NCBI GenBank assembly: GCA_046635845.1
Contig: JAQQXN010000001.1
DNA from: UBA168 sp011055275
Lineage (GTDB): Archaea; Thermoproteota; Thermoprotei_A; Marsarchaeales; UBA168
Direction: 5' to 3' (one strand)
DNA length: 64,000 bases
In this document: positions 1 to 9,734 of the stretch, in pieces
Numbering within the stretch: position 1 is the stretch's first letter
Layout of the letters: each line of letters opens with the position of its first letter
Notes under the pieces: model-generated
Databases searched by the model: none
What the model was told of the DNA's origin: nothing
What the model saw: only the letters and a program-made list of their open reading frames with translations
Program-made: the position numbers and the translations under genes

Positions 1-172
1 TAATAAATAGATATCACTAGCTCATTGGTTAAAATGGACTTGTATGAGTTTAAAGTTTATTATGGCGATTGTTTGAAATTATTAAGTAATTAAAGCTCTA
101 ATTCTAATTTGCACTTGCATGTATTATGAGCTACTCTTCGAATTGAAAGCCAATAGACCATAAGATGCTTTG

Positions 173-1083
173 TTAAATAAATCCTGGGCCATGCTTCCGC
201 CTAGCTTTCGTGCTCGCTTTGCCCTTTCGCGTCCTTTTCTTCGCGTAGCAGGCCATCTCGTCGTACGCCCAAGCCCTCTGCACAGCTTCCGCGATGAGCG
301 CTTGAGGCTTCCTCGCGGTGCTATCCTCGCCGAACTTCCCCTTCCAAGAAGCCCTCCACCGCCCACCTCTTTCCGTAATCCGTCTCGTCCTTCCACCTCC
401 TGTATCCCAGGGAATGGTACCTCCTAATCTCATCCCTTCTTCTCTTAGAGCCGCGGGAACGGTAAGTGGTCGCGTTTTCCCTTCAAAGGCGCTCTCCGCG
501 TCATTCAGCGAAGAGAAGACCAGGTTGGCATCGTAAGCTTTTGCCGTAGAACTTGCTGACGGTCTTCCCCCTCTCCCTGATACTGGCGAGCATCTTCACG
601 GCCGTTTTCGCCTCTGAGCAGCCTCTTCCCTCGACGTAAGCGTCGGCGCTTAACAGCTTCCTGCGCTTAACGTCCACGGTTATGACGAGGACCGCGTGCT
701 TTCTCTTCTGCCTTCCTGGCCTTCCGTACCTGTAGGTCAGGTACTCTCCCGCGCTTCCGGTCTTCAAGCCGGTGCCGTCTGCCGCCACTTCCAGTTCCTT
801 GGCGCTCGGCAGCTTTTCCGGGACCATCCTGGAGATCCCCTGCCAGGCGGTCGTGTAGCCATCTGCCCTGGAGATCAGGTGAAGGGACTTCAGGGCGCGC
901 GCTATCCCCTTTAGCGGTAGTCAACCCACTGGCCATGGCCTGCCACCTGACAAAGGCCGGGTAGAGGTGGGGCCTTCCCCTCTTGTTTTTGTTGACCCTT
1001 TTCAGTTCCCTCTTCCAACGCTTGAAGGGCCTGACCTCGAGGAGGAACTCGCCCCTTACGACTGCTCGTCCTAGGAACGCCAA
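173..1083 (-). pseudogene. Decayed IS5-like DDE transposase
   Basis: Pieces of one DDE transposase lie in successive reading frames on the minus strand. The N-terminal piece (1083 to about 920) has a KRGRPHLYPAFVRWQA stretch typical of IS5-like enzymes. A second frame (about 920-501) carries the first catalytic aspartate in the context VAADGTGLK and continues to SKFYG. There an extra A in an A-run near 535 shifts the frame, after which AYDANLVF (second aspartate region) is readable. A further frame carries YGKRWAVE, the expected catalytic glutamate block, and the 173-433 frame holds the C-terminus. At least three frameshifts separate the parts, so the gene is dead. Terminal inverted repeats of an insertion sequence were not convincingly found. 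The IS5 assignment rests on motif recall only. Confidence 0.8.
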
Positions 1084-1129
1084 TGGCGTTTGGGGCTAGG
1101 CTTATTTCCCTTACCCGCAGACTTATCCC

Positions 1130-1175
1130 AGTGGTTAGAGCTCTTGGTGGTCATACCATTGTGGCTCTAACCACT
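1130..1175. repeat. 12-bp perfect inverted repeat beside the transposase remnant
   Basis: AGTGGTTAGAGC at 1130-1141 is perfectly complementary to GCTCTAACCACT at 1164-1175, with a 22-base loop. It lies just outside the 5' end of the transposase remnant and about 90 bases upstream of the permease gene. It could be an old transposon end, an operator or a hairpin; the sequence alone does not decide. Confidence 0.7.
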
Positions 1176-1205
1176 ACTTATTCCATGTGCTGAAAGTGCT
1201 CATTG

Positions 1206-1246
1206 GAATTATTCAACAATCCACCATAAGAATTATTCTTAAAAAC
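1206..1246 (+). promoter_or_regulatory. Promoter with two GAATTATTC palindromes
   Basis: The 9-base palindrome GAATTATTC occurs at 1206-1214 and again at 1230-1238, 24 bases apart. The second copy abuts a TATA-like TCTTAAAAAC (1237-1246). The TATA centre is about 25 bases before the ATG at 1266, so transcription should start at or next to the start codon. The paired palindromes suggest a regulator site, but no binding protein can be named. Confidence 0.6.
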
Positions 1247-1265
1247 GGAAGTGAACTAAATTAAT

Positions 1266-2282
1266 ATGGACAGTAGCGTGCTTTTGTGGATAGGTAAGAA
1301 GCTTGCGTATTTGGCCATTGAGGTCTACGTTGCATTGACATTATCATTCCTCATAATACTAGCTATGCCCGGAAATCCATACCTAGTCATATACTATACT
1401 TTGCTATCAAAGGGCGTTCCGACTTTGACGGCTAAGGTGAGGGCTGCCGCCCTTGCAGGGTATAATCCCAATGAGGGTGTTCTTGCAAGGTACTTCACAT
1501 GGATAGGTAACTTGATTCATGGCAACCTCGGTTATTCCATAGTATATGCAACGTCGGTTTCCAAGGTCGTTGCTGCCGCAGCGCCTTGGACGATACTAAT
1601 AGTGCTTGTCTCATTGACCCTGGCGTTTATTACCGGATTCTTCTTGGGTTTGATTGCGGCATCTACTACATCAAAGGCATTAGACGCAATTATATCAGGT
1701 TTAATGTCTTTCTTCTCCTCTATTCCAGCTTATATGCTTGCCATATTTATACTCATTATATTTGCTGTAAAGCTTGGATGGTTTCCCATGATGGGGGCAT
1801 GGGGTCCGTCGACAAAGATGGGTCTGAACCTTCCCTTCCTCTTGAGCGTCGCTAGGCACCTAGCTTTACCCATATTTACCTTCTACCTCATGTTATTCCC
1901 TGGCTGGATGTTCGGCACCAGGGCGATTGCTACAAGTCTCATGAAAGAGGATTATATACTGGTAGCGAAGGCGAGAGGCGTTAAGTCAAGCCGGGTAACT
2001 TTGTCGTACGTTGGCAGGAATGCGCTTCTTCCCCAGTTTACTTCTCTTATGTATTCTTATGGGTTGCTCTTTGGTGCGTCAATATTCATAGAAAGCATAT
2101 TCGACGTTCCGGGGCTTGGTTTGATTATGTCAACGGCCGCCGGTGCAAGGGATTATCTGCTTACGATCGGCTGTTTCTTAATAATAATCATAGCAGTAAT
2201 AGTCGGCAACTTTGTGGCCGATATAGCTTACGGGATAATAGACCCAAGGGTCAGAGGAAAGCGATCGGGGTGTTTAAAATGA
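1266..2282 (+). CDS. ABC transporter permease, DppB/OppB type
   Basis: This 338-residue inner-membrane permease belongs to the peptide/nickel (also sugar-oligomer) ABC importer family. The N-terminal segment has one membrane helix (about residues 12-35) followed by an extracytoplasmic stretch, then five more hydrophobic helices. The EAA-type loop that contacts the ATPase is visible around residues 236-258 (AKARGVKSSRV then LLPQF). The gene appears to be transcribed from the TATA box at 1237 as a leaderless message. It overlaps the next permease by ATGA. In archaea such transporters often carry oligosaccharides as well as peptides, and the surrounding glycosidase genes make a sugar substrate likely, but that is inference. 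Confidence 0.93.
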   Translation: MDSSVLLWIGKKLAYLAIEVYVALTLSFLIILAMPGNPYLVIYYTLLSKGVPTLTAKVRAAALAGYNPNEGVLARYFTWIGNLIHGNLGYSIVYATSVSKVVAAAAPWTILIVLVSLTLAFITGFFLGLIAASTTSKALDAIISGLMSFFSSIPAYMLAIFILIIFAVKLGWFPMMGAWGPSTKMGLNLPFLLSVARHLALPIFTFYLMLFPGWMFGTRAIATSLMKEDYILVAKARGVKSSRVTLSYVGRNALLPQFTSLMYSYGLLFGASIFIESIFDVPGLGLIMSTAAGARDYLLTIGCFLIIIIAVIVGNFVADIAYGIIDPRVRGKRSGCLK

Positions 2283-3235
2283 GCAAGGCCAGTGGGTCTA
2301 GCGTTTCGAAGAAGATCAAGGATTTTGTTACCTCCCTCAGGGTATCTATTAGGCTGATCACAAGTACTACTCAGGGAAAAATAGGCTTTACCATAGTTTT
2401 GGGTGCTGTTCTTTTATCCATACTCGCCCCGCTGTTTCCTTACCCTGGAGTTGCGATGCAAAATTTGGTGTATGAAGATGCGCTCCCATCCATCCATCCC
2501 TCTTTCTGGTATATATTGGGTGGCGACTATAACGGAGCTCCATTTCTCCTTGATATTATCTATGGGTTGCAGTACTTCATGATAGTAGGAGTTGTAGCAG
2601 CAGCCATAACCGTGTCAATAGGAGTGGTGCTTGGCGTGATTTCGGGGTATGTGGGTGGTTACGTCGACCAAGCTTTAAATTTTGTCTTCAGCTTGCTTCT
2701 CACAATACCGTCTTTCGCGTTGTGGCTTGTGCTCGCCGTAATTTTTAGGAACGCAGGCCCTATTACGCTTGGATTTATTCTGGGCATACTTAGTTGGGGA
2801 GGTCTGGCTAGGGCTATAAGGTCTGTTGCCTTATCCAATAAAGCGAAGGACTTTGTCGAGGCCTCAAGAGCACTTGGCCTCAGCAGCTGGAGCATAATTT
2901 CCAACGATATCTTACCGGGTATAATGCCTTACGTATTTATGAATTTCATGTTGGCAATTAACAATGGCATTTATGGTTCTATGGGATTGGCATTGCTGGG
3001 GCTTCTGCCATTCACGGCTATAAATTGGGGTATTGATATGAACATAGCTATATACCGTCAAGGAGCAGTTTATAACTTCAATAGCACCATACCTTTGATA
3101 ATCATCACGATAATATCAACTTTGCTCTTGATGGGATTCGTATTTCTTGCGAACGCGTCGGATAGAGTCTTTGATCCGCAGAAGAGAAAGGAAGCTGAGA
3201 ACGTTCTAGCGAGCAAAAAAATTAGGAATTCATAA
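2279..3235 (+). CDS. ABC transporter permease, DppC/OppC type
   Basis: This is the partner permease of the preceding gene, about 318 residues. The ATG at 2279 overlaps the upstream stop as ATGA and has a purine-rich GGGG a few bases upstream; a GTG at 2270 in the same frame is the alternative. It shows the OppC layout: a cytoplasmic N-terminus, a helix near residues 35-55, an extracytoplasmic segment, then five helices. The EAA loop is FVEASRALGLSSWSII (about residues 196-211). Translational coupling implies a heterodimeric channel with the upstream product. The ATPase genes that usually follow are absent here, and the next gene is the binding protein with its own promoter. Confidence 0.93.
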   Translation: MSKASGSSVSKKIKDFVTSLRVSIRLITSTTQGKIGFTIVLGAVLLSILAPLFPYPGVAMQNLVYEDALPSIHPSFWYILGGDYNGAPFLLDIIYGLQYFMIVGVVAAAITVSIGVVLGVISGYVGGYVDQALNFVFSLLLTIPSFALWLVLAVIFRNAGPITLGFILGILSWGGLARAIRSVALSNKAKDFVEASRALGLSSWSIISNDILPGIMPYVFMNFMLAINNGIYGSMGLALLGLLPFTAINWGIDMNIAIYRQGAVYNFNSTIPLIIITIISTLLLMGFVFLANASDRVFDPQKRKEAENVLASKKIRNS

Positions 3236-3669
3236 AAGTCTTTTTTATGTAGAAGCAGAGCTGGCCTTTTCGCGTATCCGATTTGTAGTTTTCATGGTCA
3301 GAAGATGATTGGGGTTAACCCGTCATCAGTCTCCTTGATATTTTGGTCCCGTCGCTGGTATCGAAGTAGCATTTTAGGGCAGTTATTGAGCTTTAATTCG
3401 TAGAAAACGTCGATTATCAATGAGACGTGCGACTTTATTCCGTAGTAAACGATAAATTTAGCATTTTGCCTGTTTCTAATTAGAATCGCTCTTTCTTAAG
3501 ATTCTACATATATAGCCTTGTTAATTAACTTCTAATTCTAGCTTACGTATATCGATAACAGTTACCGGCGCTTTAAGCGTTAATTCGAATGGCTCTATGG
3601 CAGTAAGTCGGATTTTCGATTTATAAACACTTCTGCTAACTCTCATTTTATTATCCGGACTTTATTTAA
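3236..3669. other. Intergenic region with T-run terminator
   Basis: A six-T run at 3241-3246 directly after the permease stop is a probable archaeal terminator. The remaining roughly 420 bases are A/T-rich and contain no coding pattern that I can support. Confidence 0.5.
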
Positions 3670-3708
3670 TGAATTAGACGTAATTCAATATGAGATAAAG
3701 CTTAAGAA
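3670..3708 (+). promoter_or_regulatory. Operator-like dyad and TATA box of the binding-protein gene
   Basis: TGAATTA at 3670-3676 and TAATTCA at 3681-3687 form a perfect 7-base dyad with a 4-base spacer. A TATA-like AAGCTTAAGA follows at about 3698-3707, roughly 30 bases before the ATG at 3736. A dyad just upstream of the TATA/BRE region is a common site for archaeal activators or repressors. The GAATTA half-site also occurs in the permease promoter at 1206 and 1230, which may reflect shared control. Confidence 0.55.
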
Positions 3709-3735
3709 CCGATAGGATATACTACATGCGACAAA

Positions 3736-6366
3736 ATGAGGAATGTAAAAAAGCCAATAGAAGGAATAGCCATAGTGCTCGTATTCCTAATCTCAACACT
3801 TAGCATGGCGGCTTTCATGCCGTTTGCACAAGCTGCTAGCTCGAGTAGCTCCTTGCCTGAGATCTCCATACCTCAGGAAGCAACCATGGTATACACGCCG
3901 GGCATGCCGGTGTGGAACGGATATGCTTCGAACAACTTTGTTGGCTTCGTTGATTACCCGTTGATGGTTTACAATGGGATAACTGGTACCCTTCTCCCGT
4001 TATTAGCACAAAAGATCGTCGATTATCCTTCAAATAATAGTTTCATTGTAGACCTTACACCAGGGCTTTACTGGTATAATGGAAGTGCCACCATGCCTTT
4101 CACGGCATGGGACGTGTATACAGAGTTCTACATAGGACAAAAGGTCTTTAACTGGTTTACCCCATATCTGAGCCCAAGCAATATAACTGTTATAAATAAC
4201 ACGGCAATCATGTTCACGCTTACGACCTTCTCGCCGACGCTCCCCATACTGATGATCGAGGGGGCCACGATCTGGACACCGTATTCCGTTTGGAAGCCAT
4301 TGCTTGAAAACGTTACTGCGCTTAACTCTACCGCGGCTGCCGCGTATGCTAATCACGTGGAGAGCTTTGCTCCTCCGGAGTGGGCACTCGGGCCATACTA
4401 TGCTACCATTTCCAACCCGTACTTGATAGATCATCTGGAGCCCCAGAACTTGTTGGATGGGTGGGCAAAGATCTTGCCTTATCATACCTGGCAGTATTAC
4501 TCTCCCGAAGTCGAATATGTCTGGACCGGATCGTCCTATATGAACATGTTCATGGCCGGTGAGCTGGCGTGGGGACAGGCGGAGCTCACCCCAGCTCAGG
4601 TGAAGGAGGTACAGCCAGTAGGATACTGGACCCCTCTATTGCCGACATTCAGTGGTCTAGGATTGATAATCAACCCAAGTGCCTATCCGCTAAACATTAC
4701 AAAGGTAAGGCTTGCTTTGGCTTATGCTATGAACGACTCTGAGACCGTCAGCGCATGGAACGCGGAAGGAATAGACGAGTATACACCTAGCAATAGCCTG
4801 ATAGGCTTCATGCAGATGGTTTACCCCTCTTGGTATACAAAATACATAACCAATGTAAGTTACAATACGGCCAAGGCAGCGTCGCTGCTAGAGAGCGTTG
4901 GCTTCGCGCTGAAAAATGGGGAGTGGTACATGCCCAATGGGAAACAATTCACGTTGCAGATATGGGTTAGCAACAGCTGGATGGATGGACAGACTTTGGC
5001 CAGCGCGGCTGCTGCCGAGCTCACGAAATTCGGAATACAAACGACGGTCTACACACAGGATTATGATACATTGTTCACAACTACTATCCCTGATGGGCAG
5101 TTCCAGCTGGCCGTCTCGTTCATGGCAGGAAGCGGTCAGGAAGGCTTCGCATCGGCGTGGCTGATGGGTAACTGGTGGTCAGGGCTCGTGTATACGTCAA
5201 AGGGAGGTTGGAACGCTACAGCTGATTTCCCGATAACTTGGCCAAACGGTACGATTACGCAGTACAACCAGAGCGCATGGTATGCTCAACTGATGAAGGC
5301 GAAACCCCTGTCAGCGCTTTACAACGAAACCATGGAGGAGTTCGCTCTCTTCTATGGCCAGTATGTCCCGATGATACCTCTTGGTGCTAAGACTGAGGTG
5401 ATGGAAATATGGCCTCAGGACTTCAACTTAACTTGGACTAAAAAGTACGGTCCTCTGTTTGAGGACAGCGTTATATTCCCAGGTATAGCTTCATATGAGA
5501 ATGCTGAGTATTATGATACCATATACGGAATAACTCCACCAGGAATACAGTCCCCACTTGCCGACGCCATAGCTAACCATGACCTCTCGCCGGTATGGGC
5601 CAACTTCTTGTCCTTGCCATCCATATATAGCTCGAACTACGTCAAAAGTGCATTATCTACCTCTAGTGTCAGCCTTGCGGTATCCCCGACCATGGTAAAG
5701 GCAGGCACTCCTGTTACACTTAGTGCCAAGGTGGCGTTCGCGAACGGCACTCCAGCTAGCGGTGTATCCGTTAACTTTATGTCGAATGGAGTAACGGTAG
5801 GTACCGCCACAACCGGATCTAGCGGAGTTGCAACGTACTCTTACACGCCGTCTGCTGTTGGAAACTTCTCGATTACTGCTTCGCTGACTCAAGCATCTTC
5901 CGTTGTGTCACCTGCAACGACCCTTACAGTAGAGCCGAGCGTTACGGTTTCCACGGTTACTCTATCCTCCAGCGCCTCGAGCGTAACGGTTGGTTCGCCC
6001 GTGACTCTAACTGCTACCGCTAAATATTCCAATGGCAGCGCTGCATCGGGATACGCAGTTGCCTTCTATGCAAACGGAAGTGAAGTTGGTACCGCCACAA
6101 CCGGATCAAACGGAGAGGCAACGTACACATATACTCCATCTCAGACTGGAACGATATCTTTGGTAGCTAAGTTAGTATCAGCTCCTTCTGTTGCATCAAG
6201 CGCTGTTTCATTAACGGTGACAGCCAAAAGCACGACGAACTACGCGATGTACGCAATCATTGCCGTAGTCATCATAGTAATAATCGTTGTAGTTGTAGTA
6301 GCATTGATGAGGCGTGGTAGCAAGCCAGCCCCAAGCGGCGGAAAAACCGAAACTTCGGCGAAATAA
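3736..6366 (+). CDS. Solute-binding protein of the DppA/OppA type with Ig-like repeats and membrane anchor
   Basis: This 876-residue extracellular receptor for the ABC importer has a signal peptide (charged start, hydrophobic core about residues 10-30, AQAAS cleavage-like end). It continues with a family-5 solute-binding domain (about 50-620) and two tandem Ig-like beta-sandwich repeats (about 645-733 and 736-830). A single membrane helix (about 835-859) and a basic cytoplasmic tail close the protein. The two repeats share the pattern GTATTGS, TYTPS and a roughly 96-residue period. Many N-x-S/T sites suggest surface glycosylation. It probably serves the permeases encoded just upstream, although it has its own promoter. 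A T-run at 6375-6381 ends the unit. The substrate is unknown; the neighbours favour oligosaccharides. Confidence 0.92.
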   Translation: MRNVKKPIEGIAIVLVFLISTLSMAAFMPFAQAASSSSSLPEISIPQEATMVYTPGMPVWNGYASNNFVGFVDYPLMVYNGITGTLLPLLAQKIVDYPSNNSFIVDLTPGLYWYNGSATMPFTAWDVYTEFYIGQKVFNWFTPYLSPSNITVINNTAIMFTLTTFSPTLPILMIEGATIWTPYSVWKPLLENVTALNSTAAAAYANHVESFAPPEWALGPYYATISNPYLIDHLEPQNLLDGWAKILPYHTWQYYSPEVEYVWTGSSYMNMFMAGELAWGQAELTPAQVKEVQPVGYWTPLLPTFSGLGLIINPSAYPLNITKVRLALAYAMNDSETVSAWNAEGIDEYTPSNSLIGFMQMVYPSWYTKYITNVSYNTAKAASLLESVGFALKNGEWYMPNGKQFTLQIWVSNSWMDGQTLASAAAAELTKFGIQTTVYTQDYDTLFTTTIPDGQFQLAVSFMAGSGQEGFASAWLMGNWWSGLVYTSKGGWNATADFPITWPNGTITQYNQSAWYAQLMKAKPLSALYNETMEEFALFYGQYVPMIPLGAKTEVMEIWPQDFNLTWTKKYGPLFEDSVIFPGIASYENAEYYDTIYGITPPGIQSPLADAIANHDLSPVWANFLSLPSIYSSNYVKSALSTSSVSLAVSPTMVKAGTPVTLSAKVAFANGTPASGVSVNFMSNGVTVGTATTGSSGVATYSYTPSAVGNFSITASLTQASSVVSPATTLTVEPSVTVSTVTLSSSASSVTVGSPVTLTATAKYSNGSAASGYAVAFYANGSEVGTATTGSNGEATYTYTPSQTGTISLVAKLVSAPSVASSAVSLTVTAKSTTNYAMYAIIAVVIIVIIVVVVVALMRRGSKPAPSGGKTETSAK
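5800..6107 (+). repeat. 20-bp direct repeat inside the Ig-like domains
   Basis: The 20 bases at 5800-5819 recur exactly at 6088-6107, 288 bases (96 codons) apart, encoding the GTATTGS turn of each Ig-like repeat. The identity at DNA level in otherwise diverged repeats suggests a fairly recent duplication or gene conversion. Confidence 0.8.
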
Positions 6367-6374
6367 AATAATCA

Positions 6375-6381
6375 TTTTTTT
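6375..6381 (+). terminator. T-run terminator after the binding-protein gene
   Basis: Seven consecutive T residues lie 8 bases after the TAA stop of the binding-protein gene, the usual form of an archaeal intrinsic terminator. Confidence 0.5.
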
Positions 6382-6757
6382 AGAACCATTACCTAGTGGC
6401 TTCTGTGTAGAGCTTACAATTTACTAAAGATCTCAATAATTAGAACCCCATGATTAGGTGGGCGCGGTATCGCACATCGTATTAGTGGCATTATGCGTGG
6501 GAGAAGTAGGAGCCGACCGACTATTTAGATGATTGGCATTAAGCGAGGTCTATCACGGAAGAGGGATGCGGCCTATAAATGCAATTCTTGAAGTTTGACC
6601 ATAACCCAAAAAGAATTGTTATCACTACTTAGATGACTGCCCCTCTTTATGAAGGTAACGTTGAGTGCTTATTAGTCCTAGCAATAATGAGATCAAGCGA
6701 AATCCCAGGGTTCAAATCATAAGGCCTCGGAGCCAGATAGCTAATGATTAATTCTTT
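6382..6757. other. Intergenic region, nothing recognised
   Basis: No coding pattern is seen. Because the following gene is only the C-terminal part of a GH38 enzyme, I looked for remains of its N-terminal catalytic part here and saw none. Confidence 0.4.
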
Positions 6758-7477
6758 ATGACCTTCAGGATCATCGACCTTTCAGTTAAGCCGCTGATGA
6801 GAGATAGGGAGCTGCTCCTCAAGGTATGGTTCACGGCAGACGTAAACGCTGAAAGAGCGACCTCAGAGATCCCGTTTGGAAACGTGGAGAGACCAACGAC
6901 CAAGAACACTTCATGGGAAAAGGCGAAGTTTGAAGTTCCAATGCTTAGGTGGACGGATATCAGCGATGGCGGCTATGGGATGGCGATCGTGGCTGAGGCG
7001 AAGCATGGAATTGCGGCGGAAGGCTCATCGCTGGGGTTGTCTATTTCAAAAACTCCAATGTATCCTGACCCCTTAACTGATGTAGAAGACGTCGAAACGC
7101 GGGTATGGGTGGTGCCGCACGTGGGAACATGGAAGGACGCAAAGGTTCACAGGTTAGGTTATGAAATACTGTATCCGCTAACGTTAGTGAAAGGAGAGCT
7201 AAGAAGCAAGAGCTTCATCTCGTTATCCGATGAAGGATTGATTCTCGAGGCAGTTAAGAGCGCAGAGGACGGTAATGGCATCGTGCTAAGGATCTACGAT
7301 GCATTCAATAGAAAAGGCAGGGCTAACTTGATAACGTCCTCCGATTTAAAGTGGAACGATGTTCAATCTGTTGACCTGCTGGAGCTTAACCAGGTTGACG
7401 CGAAAGTGAAAAAGAGCGCCTCGTCGGTTGAGTTTAACTACCCCAACTTTGGCATAATTACGCTCCTCCTGAAGTAG
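6758..7477 (+). pseudogene. Orphan C-terminal fragment of a GH38 alpha-mannosidase
   Basis: The 239-residue frame matches only the C-terminal beta-sandwich part of family GH38 alpha-mannosidases. Recognisable blocks are EIPFGNVERPT, KFEVPMLRWTDISDGGYGM, LGLSISKTPMYPDP and the VWVVPHVGTW segment. The catalytic N-terminal barrel (HTHWD and PDSFGH motifs) is absent from the sequence before it. The frame opens with an ATG but has no clear TATA box at the expected distance. It is probably what is left of a deleted mannosidase paralogue; a stand-alone accessory domain is less likely. It should not be catalytic. A near-full GH38 gene lies at 12.5-15.1 kb. Confidence 0.75.
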
Positions 7478-7826
7478 CTCTCTTAGCTTACGCTTTTTAT
7501 TTAATGTTTAACTTACGTGATATTGTGGCTTGAAGCTCAACCGAAAGGGCATTTGGTGGGTAGGGATCACGAGCTTAGTTTTTAGTCTTGTAGCTGAAGT
7601 AAGAAAGGCAAAAATGCTCATAGAATTAATTGATTACGTTTCGTATGGGTCGTGGACCTATTAAAGAACGCGTGAACGGTGAGCGCTTGCCAAGATCCCG
7701 TTCTTTCATGAATGCGCTGAGGGGTTCCAGTAGGTGTCCTTGCATGGCTTCACGCGTTGAGCTTTAGCGCGCCAATGCCATCAGATGCGATGAATCTCTC
7801 GACTCAGAAAAACTGCCCGCTTTAAA
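7478..7826. other. Intergenic region, nothing recognised
   Basis: Between the orphan GH38 fragment and the end of the fucose-isomerase-like gene. No coding pattern or RNA signature was seen. Confidence 0.4.
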
Positions 7827-9196
7827 TTACACGGTTTCTGGCTCTATTCCCACTTTTTTAAGCGCGTAAGTCAGTTCATCGAGATAATCTCCGTACGTTA
7901 TTATCCAGTGGAATCCGCGCATATCCCTGAGTAGCTTCATCCAATCTCCCTGTATTTTTATGCCCATCTGAGAGTGGCAGGCAGGATAATCGGATGCCCG
8001 ATCCACTTTAGCTCCGAAGATTAACCACTTTAGTTCTTGAAAGTCGGGGTCTACACCGTTAACTGTTGTCCTTCCTCGAATACCACTTGAGGAGCGGCTC
8101 CATAATCCGATTCAAAGTGCGTGTAAAGCTTGACCGCGTGCCTTTTGCCACCCATCATCGATGAAGCGGTGTCGTGGGCTACCGTCACCATGCCATCGTG
8201 AGGAAATGTGGGATCATTTAAAAATACGGGCTGGCCGCTTACGTAATGAAGCAATATCCCAGCTGGTATTGCCACGAAATCGCTTTCGCAGAAAGCAAGC
8301 TTTCCCTCATCATTTATGAGACTAAGCGGAAGGCACGCAGTTGTCTTGGCAAGAGGCATTATTGTGGTCATGCAATCGTTTATGGTCAGGGCATCTGCGC
8401 CATATTCAGTTAATATATCCTCAAAAACTTCGTAAAGCAAAAACGAGTTTGTTAAAAACGCAGGATTGGTCTGCATTTCAAGGACACGTGAGGCGTAATT
8501 CTTGGCTAGATTTTTAGCTTTTTCAACAGCGCGTTCATCTGATAACTTTTTCTTTATTCTGTCGGCAAGCTCGGGCTCATAGCTGACGCTTATAATGTCA
8601 AGTCCCCATCTCTCCTTAGCGAGCTCAAGCGCCTTGTATCCTATCCCCCATCCGGAAGGGCCGCCTATGGCCACAATCTTTTTCCCCAAGGTGTTCTTTA
8701 GCCCGAACAGCGCCCTTAGCATCTTAGCGAGTTTGCCGTAATTATCTACCACAATGTCATCTACGGTTAGATGGGTCTTCAACGGGAGGTCTGATGAGGA
8801 CTTTCTGAGAAGTCTCGGATGTGCTATCTCGTACCAAAGGTACAAGGGACCCGAGCGGTGCCTTAAAAACAGGATGTTCCATCTCTTGCTAGATATTAAG
8901 CGCTCCAACAAGGACGTACTGCCCCCAGCCCCATAAATAAGCGCAACATCGGCGTCGTTTGAAAGGGCTTTATCACAGCCCTCATCGCTCTTTACCATAG
9001 AAATGGGAAGAAAACTTAGAGGAAATTCTACCTTAAACGAGGATAACTCACCTTCAATTCTCCTTGCTTCTTCTATGGCCTGTGCCTCGTTTTGTATGCC
9101 TCCCCACTCTCTCCACGACGTGGCTTCCCTCCTTTCAGGAGTCGAATACACCAGAATTGGTTTTACGGTCAATGATACGACAATTTTGTATCGCAA
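7827..9196 (-). pseudogene. Frameshifted L-fucose-isomerase-like protein
   Basis: The main frame (9196-8051) has the fold of the L-fucose/L-arabinose isomerase superfamily, with the metal-ligand glutamate in FCESDF and the aspartate in FLNDPTF. It stops after the sequence EEGQQLTV. Reading one base back at about 8062 gives an excellent continuation to a TAA at 7827-7829. That continuation starts TTVNGVDPDF and carries RGFHWIITYGD, which contains the expected third metal-ligand histidine and the family's C-terminal block. A single missing base therefore removes the catalytic histidine. The longest frame opens with TTG at 9196, but the TATA-like sequence near 9205-9215 fits a TTG at 9172 (MTVKPILVY) better. 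If read through, the protein would be about 448 residues, like its paralogue at 48602. Confidence 0.8.
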
Positions 9197-9700
9197 TTCG
9201 TGATCTCTTAAGTTTATCGAGGTGAAGTCGTGGAAGTTTTGTGAATATCTTTCTGAACAGCGCCATGGTTATTACATATGCGTAGGCGTTCGGTAAAACG
9301 CCGTCCGAAGTTAAAGACAAAAATATTTGACAAAAAACGAGCAAAACGCATTGCTTTTTCATTGATTACGGGTAATGCCCTCGAAAAGAGCTGCGCTGTT
9401 CTTTGGCATGAGGAGCTTGTGATCAAGACAGATATTGCTCGTTCAGCCTATACCACATAAGGAGTAACCTCCTTGAAATCGATGTTAAGAACGCGACCTT
9501 TTGTCGGTGTTTCTAGCTTTCATGGTTAAAGAAAGAAAAAACGCCAACGGGGACGCGGGTAAGCTCCACGCCTCCTATGATTGTGCTTTGGCCGCTTACC
9601 TTTTACCTGTCATCTACAGGTATTCCATAAAAAGAGTGATTCAATGGCTCTAAGATCTAACGGATATGAACTGTGAACCTAGGCTTGTGTTTATGCTAAG
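9197..9700. other. Intergenic region, nothing recognised
   Basis: About 500 bases between a leftward gene and the next rightward promoter. Short frames occur on both strands, but none resembles a protein family. Confidence 0.4.
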
Positions 9701-9713
9701 CAAAAAATATAAA
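9701..9713 (+). promoter_or_regulatory. TATA box of the small helical protein gene
   Basis: CAAAAAATATAAAA is the best TATA match in the window. Its centre is 26 bases before the ATG at 9735, which decides that start over the in-frame ATG at 9666 that lies upstream of the box. Confidence 0.7.
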
Positions 9714-9734
9714 AGCGGTGGCATCAATTTTATC

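Noticed and set aside
6705..6730. GGTTCAAATC, resembling a tRNA T-loop
   Set aside because: The flanking bases do not form the T-stem, and no acceptor or anticodon arms can be folded nearby.
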